A DNA stretch of 64,000 bases. It comes from Linanthus parryae. Lineage: Eukaryota; Streptophyta; Magnoliopsida; Ericales; Polemoniaceae. Shown here piece after piece: positions 58,465 through 64,000 of this stretch; the first letter of the stretch is position 1, and each line of letters begins with the position of its first letter. A program made the position numbers and the translations under genes. The notes under the pieces were generated by a model, which was given only the letters and a program-made list of their open reading frames with translations, made no database searches and was not told the DNA's origin. The stretch is taken from positions 54,173,891 to 54,237,890 of the forward strand of contig JALGPY010000003.1 in the NCBI GenBank assembly GCA_023055425.1, read 5' to 3'.

Positions 58465-58776
58465 GAAGAGAAGAGGAAGATAGGAAGAATTTGAAGAAGA
58501 TCTTCAATCAGCAACACCACTGCCACCACCTCGCCACTGCCAAGATATGCGAAAAGAAGCAGATCTTCAATAAAAAAATAACAGATCTACGGAGGATAGG
58601 CCAAAAGAAGAAGAGATTAAGGAACATGGGTTGCCACCTCCATAGCCCGAATGGAAGAGTTAACTCCCTTCTCGTTGTCATCTTCCACCACCACTTCACT
58701 GATGTCCTCCGTCATCTTCTTCGCCGGCATCATCGTCTTCGTCAAGCTCCTCAGTCATCCTATTTTTCTCTTGGCC

Positions 58777-58846
<70 letters not shown>

Positions 58847-59379
58847 TCTTCTTCTTCTCCTCCCCCTCTCTCTCCCCCTTCTTTCTCTTTCTCTGCCCGT
58901 CCATATATCTTCTTCTTCTTCCATGCATATATCCTCTATCTCTACCTCTAAAAAAACGGGCACTGGTAAGTTAAAGTGGGAGAAAGTGGATGGGTTGGGT
59001 AGGGTTGAATGGATAGTGGGTTATTTTTTGTGACGAAAAATGGGTATTAATTTTCACAAACATACCAAAAGAATAAATGGAGAGAAAGAGAGAGAACATC
59101 CCAAAAAGGAAATTGGGGAAAAGAAAGAGAACGAAGTGGTATACCTATGCCTATTGCTTATCGTGAGAAAGAAGAGGAACATATGTAGTAATATATATGA
59201 TATGACATTCCAATAGTTACACTCATTGATAACTTTCCTTAAATGTTCCCCCTCACCCCAATTTTATTTTCAAATACTTCCTCAAGCAGTTGCAATCCAA
59301 TGATTGATATAAAGAGAAACATATGTTTTAAAATACATTTCAAAGCAAAAAACCTAATTTATAATATAGATGATGGGGT
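58465..59379. repeat. Intergenic with (TC)31 microsatellite and adjoining (TTC)n
   Basis: (TC)31 at 58781-58842 runs into (TTC)5 at about 58842-58857, with further CT- and TTC-rich sequence to 58925. The two long open frames across it (Ser-Leu repeats on one strand, Arg-Glu on the other) are produced by the repeat and are not genes. Confidence 0.85.
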
Positions 59380-60755
59380 GCCCAATCACCAATTATAGGT
59401 TTGCTAAGCTTGATTTTCAGTATATTATTGATAATATGAGAAGTAAATTGGGGGGTTGGGGTTGGAATGCCAGTAAACCATCTAGAGCTAGTAGAACTAC
59501 CCTTACCAAAAGTTCCCTTGCTACCATCCTCATATATGCTATGCAAAATTTCAATTTACGAGCCTCCATTATGAAAGGGATCGACATAATTTGTAGGAAT
59601 TTCCTATGGAACGGAGGACAACAAGTTGCGTAATATTTCCCAGAACACTGTCACTATGCCTAAAAATATGGGGGTTTATGGGGATTAGAAAGTCTAAACA
59701 TCTCAACAGAGCTCTCTTGACTAGTAAGTGAAGGAGAATGATTAAATTTAATGATAGAATTTGGTGCAAGACCCTGTATTGCAAGTATAAAGACAAACTT
59801 AAGGGTGGATCTTATGTATGAAGAAGCTTGCTTTGGGGTAAGGATTTTATCTACATAAATCTGACTACTGACTTGGCAGAGGGTCTTATGGTTCTTTATT
59901 TGGTGTGGTAACCAGACAATTAGAAGTCTCATAGAAGTCCCCCTTTAATAGACTGAAGGTGGCTTGACTGTCAGGGAGGTGTGTGAAGCCTGGTCCTGTG
60001 TCTTGATCTGTCTTTCTTTCCAACTCCCTTTCAGCATTGATGACTTGTTGAGACAAACCCCCTTCACCCCCATTCTCAGTGTGCTGATGAGCCTAGGTGG
60101 TTGGCTGAGAGATCAAGGAAGTTCTCCATCTTTTCATGTTTAAAATCATAATTGCTGGCATCCTTCTACTTTTGACTGGAATTGGATTTGGAAGTTTTTC
60201 ATCCCCTCTGAGCTGGCCTTCTTTTCCTGGTCACTTTCCCACCACAAACTTAATGAAAATGAAGCCCTTAGCATCATCACTCAAACCCATCCTAGCGTGT
60301 ATCCTTATGTGGCACTTGTGTAGAGTCCATATATCGTCTTTTTGGAATCTGCAATGCCCTTGGCGACTTCTGGTCCCTGCTGAACCCTCCTCATATTATA
60401 ACCTGACTTCCCCCTTCTTCTCCTGGTTGTTTGAAAATGGTTATCCTAGAGCTTAACTAGAAGATCAATTGGCTAACAACTGTCATATTTGCATTCTGGC
60501 ACATCTCAAAAACGAGGAATAATTTAGCTTTTGGAAATACTACTTCTGTTTGCAGTGACACTACTCTGGCTACTAGTGTTCTTAATGAGGTGAAGAGTTG
60601 GCTTTTCTAAATGGACTCTTATAGTAGCAAGATGAACCATATCCCCAGATCTGTCTAATAGACCAAGCCTCAAGAGCGTTGGGTTAAGATGAACATTGAT
60701 GGTGCTTGGAAAGGGGACAAGGAGGTTACTGGATGGCTTATTAGAGATAACCACT
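59380..60755 (+). pseudogene. Worn LINE remnant, plus strand, cut by the copia-type insertion
   Basis: 59390-59630 gives MRSKLGGWGWNASKPSRASR, LATILIYAMQNFNL and ICRNFLWNGG, the region after reverse transcriptase in plant LINEs. A degraded zf-RVT part follows, and near 60660-60750 the RNase H start (ERWVKMNIDGAWKGD, then GWLIRDN). The sequence stops at 60755, where a copia-type LTR begins, so the RNase H domain is split. The 5' end is absent. Confidence 0.75.
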
Positions 60756-63700
60756 GTTGGAATTGTGTCGTAGAGGCAATCAACTTATTGTGACGAATAT
60801 GTGGATTTACGATTCATTATGTTATCAATATGGAGATATGTTAACATGAATGAAGTCCTTAGAATATAAGTGTTATATTCTTTAATATCCCTAGTCGATT
60901 ATAATGACTAATAGGACAATCATCTATAGACTAGTATGGGGTTGGTTTGATATGGAGATATCATGATCCAACACATGGGTATGCATTAGGGGTAATGGCA
61001 TACTAGATTGACCCATCTCCGAGAAGGCTACATACAATTTATGTAAATTCACAAGTGCTTCTCGCGGTGCAATGGTGTTGTCATCCTTAGACTTGAAGTC
61101 ACTAGATGTTCTAGTTGTGGAATATTGTGTTTTGGTAGCGTCAAACGCTACACCGTGGCTGGGTAGCTATAAAGGCGTGTACCGGATACAATAAGAATCA
61201 AGCTTAGAGATCGTATACGTAGATAGAATTTGTCCCTCCCACATAACGAGAGCAAATGTTCTAGGCCACTCGAGGGATAGTGCTTATAAAATGTATGGCC
61301 AGACTCCAATAAATCAATATAGGATATTGATGTTATTTGCACGAATAAGGCTATTCCCAGGATCGAGCAACTATGGATTGGATATACGAGTGTGACTTTT
61401 ATGTCTCGTGTCCAAACCGGATATTGGGAAAAAGGGATGAGACAATACTTGCACAAGGTTTGTCATGATGACTATTCTATTTGTTGGCTAGAATGGATGT
61501 CTTGCTAGAGGCCGCTCCATATTAGTAAGTGGTTACTACCAACTAAATAGAACCTATGGGGTCACACGCCATATAGGGGTGAACTAGACTTGGGAATTAA
61601 TTAATTAATATGATTAATTAATTAGAAGGATCAAATCGCAAAAACTTGCTAACTTAGTAGGACTATTATGCAAGTTAGACTAATTCATGTATAGACATGA
61701 TTATGATTTGCCAAGGTGGACTAATTCATGTAGAGACATGATTATGATTAATTTTCAAAGAGAACTAATCCATGTATGGACATGAGTAGGTCTAGTTTGC
61801 AAAAGGGACTAATCCTTATTTGAGTAGGATTAGGAGAGGAGTTCTTTATGTAGTAGGACAAGGAGTTGTTGGACTATATAAAGAACACTCCTAGCTTATT
61901 TTCTGTACACACACATCTATATGATAGGAGCAAGGAGAGAATAAATCAAGGAGAGAGAGAGAGAGAGAGCAAGTCCCAAAGCAAGGGCTGAACCCCCCTT
62001 TGGGACCGCCCCCTACCCGTCGGCCTCAGATGGAGGTGTCGCTCCGCCTTGTTGCACTGTGTTGCATGATTTCTTCTTCTTCTTCTTCCATTCTTCCTAG
62101 CTAGCACAAGGAGTTGGAGGATCTAGATATCACCTCTAGGCGTGGATCAACCGTAGAGACGTGACACAATTCACGTGACAAGTCATCACAGGAGACCTCT
62201 AAGGTGTGTTACTTGTTTCTTCCCTTACCATCGTTATGATTCTCTTCCTGTGATCCTTGGAGGGTCTTGAATGGATAATTCTTTCTTACGCTGCGTATCC
62301 ATGATCAAAACCCTACAGTTGTATCAGAGCCACAGGTCGTAGAACATAGACGTGGTTTATGTGTTACGTTTTGATAGTTTTACATTTTAAATTTATTGTT
62401 TATCGCGTAAAACAAGACACATGGTGATGTAGAGAATTAGTGAGTTTGAGAAGTTTTAGGATCTTAGATCTAGGGTTCTTGGGCATCCTTTTGGAAAAAG
62501 GAGTTTTTCCAAATAAGGAAACAACCAAACTTGGACAACAAGGCAACGAGTTGTTTTGGAAAAAATTCCTAAGGAGGTTCGGTCCCCCTAGGGGCCGCCC
62601 CTCCTTCCTTGCCACCCAAGCAAGGTTCGCCCTAGGGGCCGGGGCAGCCCTAGCGCACGGCCTATCCGTGTGGGCTAGGGGCCAGCCGGCCCAAGGCCAC
62701 TGGGAGGTCCTTTTAGGGTTCGGCCAAGTGTTGGTGAGCCCTCTTGGACCGTTTTGACCCTAGTTAATCCTAAAATCAATTAAAATGGACCAAGCGCGTT
62801 AAAATTGGACTTTAACTGTTTATGTGCAAATCGCATGGTGATTTCATATGGCCTTAGGATATGGTTTGGTGTGATTGCTTAATTTTGTGGTTTGTTTTAC
62901 GGCCTGCGAGCTGATCAATTAATGTAATAATTAATTAAGGTTTTATGGCCTGCGAGCTATTTTTTCCTCAACTTGTGAGATTTATTTTATTTAGTATAGT
63001 TGTTAGCTAATGCTAGATAGAATAGATTGTTAGCCAAGATTGAAGAAAAAGAAGCCCGAAGCCAAAGGAGCCACAAAAGATGGAGCATGGAGCATTCCAC
63101 ATGACTATGAAGGATGGACCAAAAGATGAAGACGTATGGAGATGTGTTTGCTTTTAGGGTTCATAGATATTTCCATTGGATTGGAAATATCTTAGTCTGC
63201 AAAAAGGCCATGTCCATATCACGTTTTTTTTATTATTTTGTGGTTGTTTATTTCCAGTCTTATTATTTTGTGATTGGTGTATGGACGATGCATGCAATTA
63301 GGATAATAAGATAATTAGACAACCCGAATCTTTTATTTGGAGTTGTGCCCAAACTCAAATAAGTAGATCAGTTGATATGGATCAACAAAATAATTTAAAA
63401 TTAAAAATAAAATCCCTCAATTTAAATATTGCGTTTTTGACTTCTCGTTAACTAGACACTCATTATGATGCTCGTGCGTGCCAAAGCAGGGCGACTTGAT
63501 TTATCACGATTGTGTTGCGATGGCACAAGCAAGTAATGTGCAACTGTCTAGGTAAGAGGTTGGACGCAACTAAGTGATTTAAATAAGATTAAAAGCCTAG
63601 AGGCAAACAATTGGGATTATCCATGGGATGGATAAATAAGGAGTTATTTTCCCAATTGAACCAAGAGTTGCATAAAGATGCAATTGGAATTGTTTCTACC

Positions 63701-64000
63701 TAAATAACTAATTTTGGGTGACTTGCCAAAGCAAGCTCAAAAGAAGGGAAATATGGATCTTGGCCCACTAGAAAAATATAATAATATTTTCCGCATTTAT
63801 ATGGAGGGTTATTAATCGGTAGAAAACTAGTGGGAGCTATATTTAAAATTTAAATCCTTGTTGAATATAGTTATGCGTCACAATACTTTGCATAATCCTA
63901 TTGTGTTGGATGCCCATGGCATTAAACAAACAAAAACACGACTTCATCTATTTTCTAGACTGGTATAAAAAAACGAGAATTGTTCTCAAATAAAAGAAAA
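60756..64000 (+). mobile_element. Copia-type LTR retrotransposon, left part only
   Basis: The 1.56-kb LTR at 60756-62319 begins TGTTGGAATT and ends CCCTACA, and is followed by a primer site with one change (TTGTATCAGAGCCACAGG, 62321). A TATA box (CTATATAAAG) is near 61874. The LTR contains three diverged tandem copies of a 41-44-base unit with GACTAATYCATGTA..GACATG (61678-61800). After the primer site there is a 1.6-kb leader with a GC-rich island (62580-62760) and no gag before the window ends. The same leader layout and phrases such as CGGCCTGCG appear in the 16813 element. Confidence 0.8.

Noticed and set aside
58491..59033. 180-codon frame with a long Ser-Leu run
   Set aside because: Produced by the (TC)31 and (TTC)n microsatellite.
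1..64000. CRISPR-like arrays, phage or defence systems, integrated viral genomes
   Set aside because: Repeats found are tandem duplications, microsatellites or transposon ends. No viral coat, movement or replication protein was recognised; the reverse transcriptases are LINE or LTR-retrotransposon types.

Overview
This is nuclear DNA of a flowering plant, most likely a eudicot. The evidence is spliced genes with GT-AG introns, plant-only gene families, and dense plant-type transposons: Ty1/copia with a TGGTATCAGAGC primer site, Ty3/gypsy with a chromodomain, L1-type LINEs with DUF4283-like ORF1, hAT, Harbinger, MULE and Stowaway-like elements. I cannot name the species. I saw no prokaryotic genes, CRISPR arrays, rRNA genes or complete tRNA genes.

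Three ordinary plant genes support the window. (1) 29415-31196 (+) is a REF/SRPP-type lipid-droplet protein gene, three exons, 226 aa. (2) 43418-43699 (-) is a 93-aa homologue of Arabidopsis At1g67350, a plant-specific subunit of mitochondrial complex I. (3) 54724-56042 (-) is an F-box/MYND protein gene like At1g67340, three exons, 377 aa. From memory these correspond to three consecutive Arabidopsis loci (At1g67360, At1g67350, At1g67340), so the right half looks like a conserved microsyntenic block spread out by transposons.

Layout. 1-837: 3' end of a chromodomain Ty3 element and its LTR. 861-10290: two direct copies of an unidentified repeat unit, A and B, with a full-length LINE between them (2131-7668, minus, 16-bp target duplication), a fold-back MITE in A and a MULE in B. 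10775-13240: a Harbinger MITE and a non-autonomous copia-type element with a triplicated primer site. 13905-14245: a stray copy of the start of intron 2 of the REF/SRPP gene. 15838-28920: a degenerate LINE split by a young copia-type element (16813-24659, TSD ACTCA) whose LTRs are almost identical although its coding region is ruined. 31722-43090: LINE, MITE, MULE, Ty3 and hAT remnants between genes 1 and 2. 46260-51523: a dead Ty3 element carrying a solo copia-type LTR in gag and an hAT element at the end of its LTR. 57100-64000: two more LINE remnants, the second interrupted by a copia-type element that runs off the window.

The genes do not form an operon or cluster with an obvious joint function. 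The window is mainly a record of nested insertions, much of it datable by exact target-site duplications. The less ordinary signals are a dense TGACGTGG (bZIP-type) motif array in the copia leader, the triplicated primer-binding site, near-identical LTRs around dead coding sequence, and the intron-derived fragment 15 kb from its apparent source.
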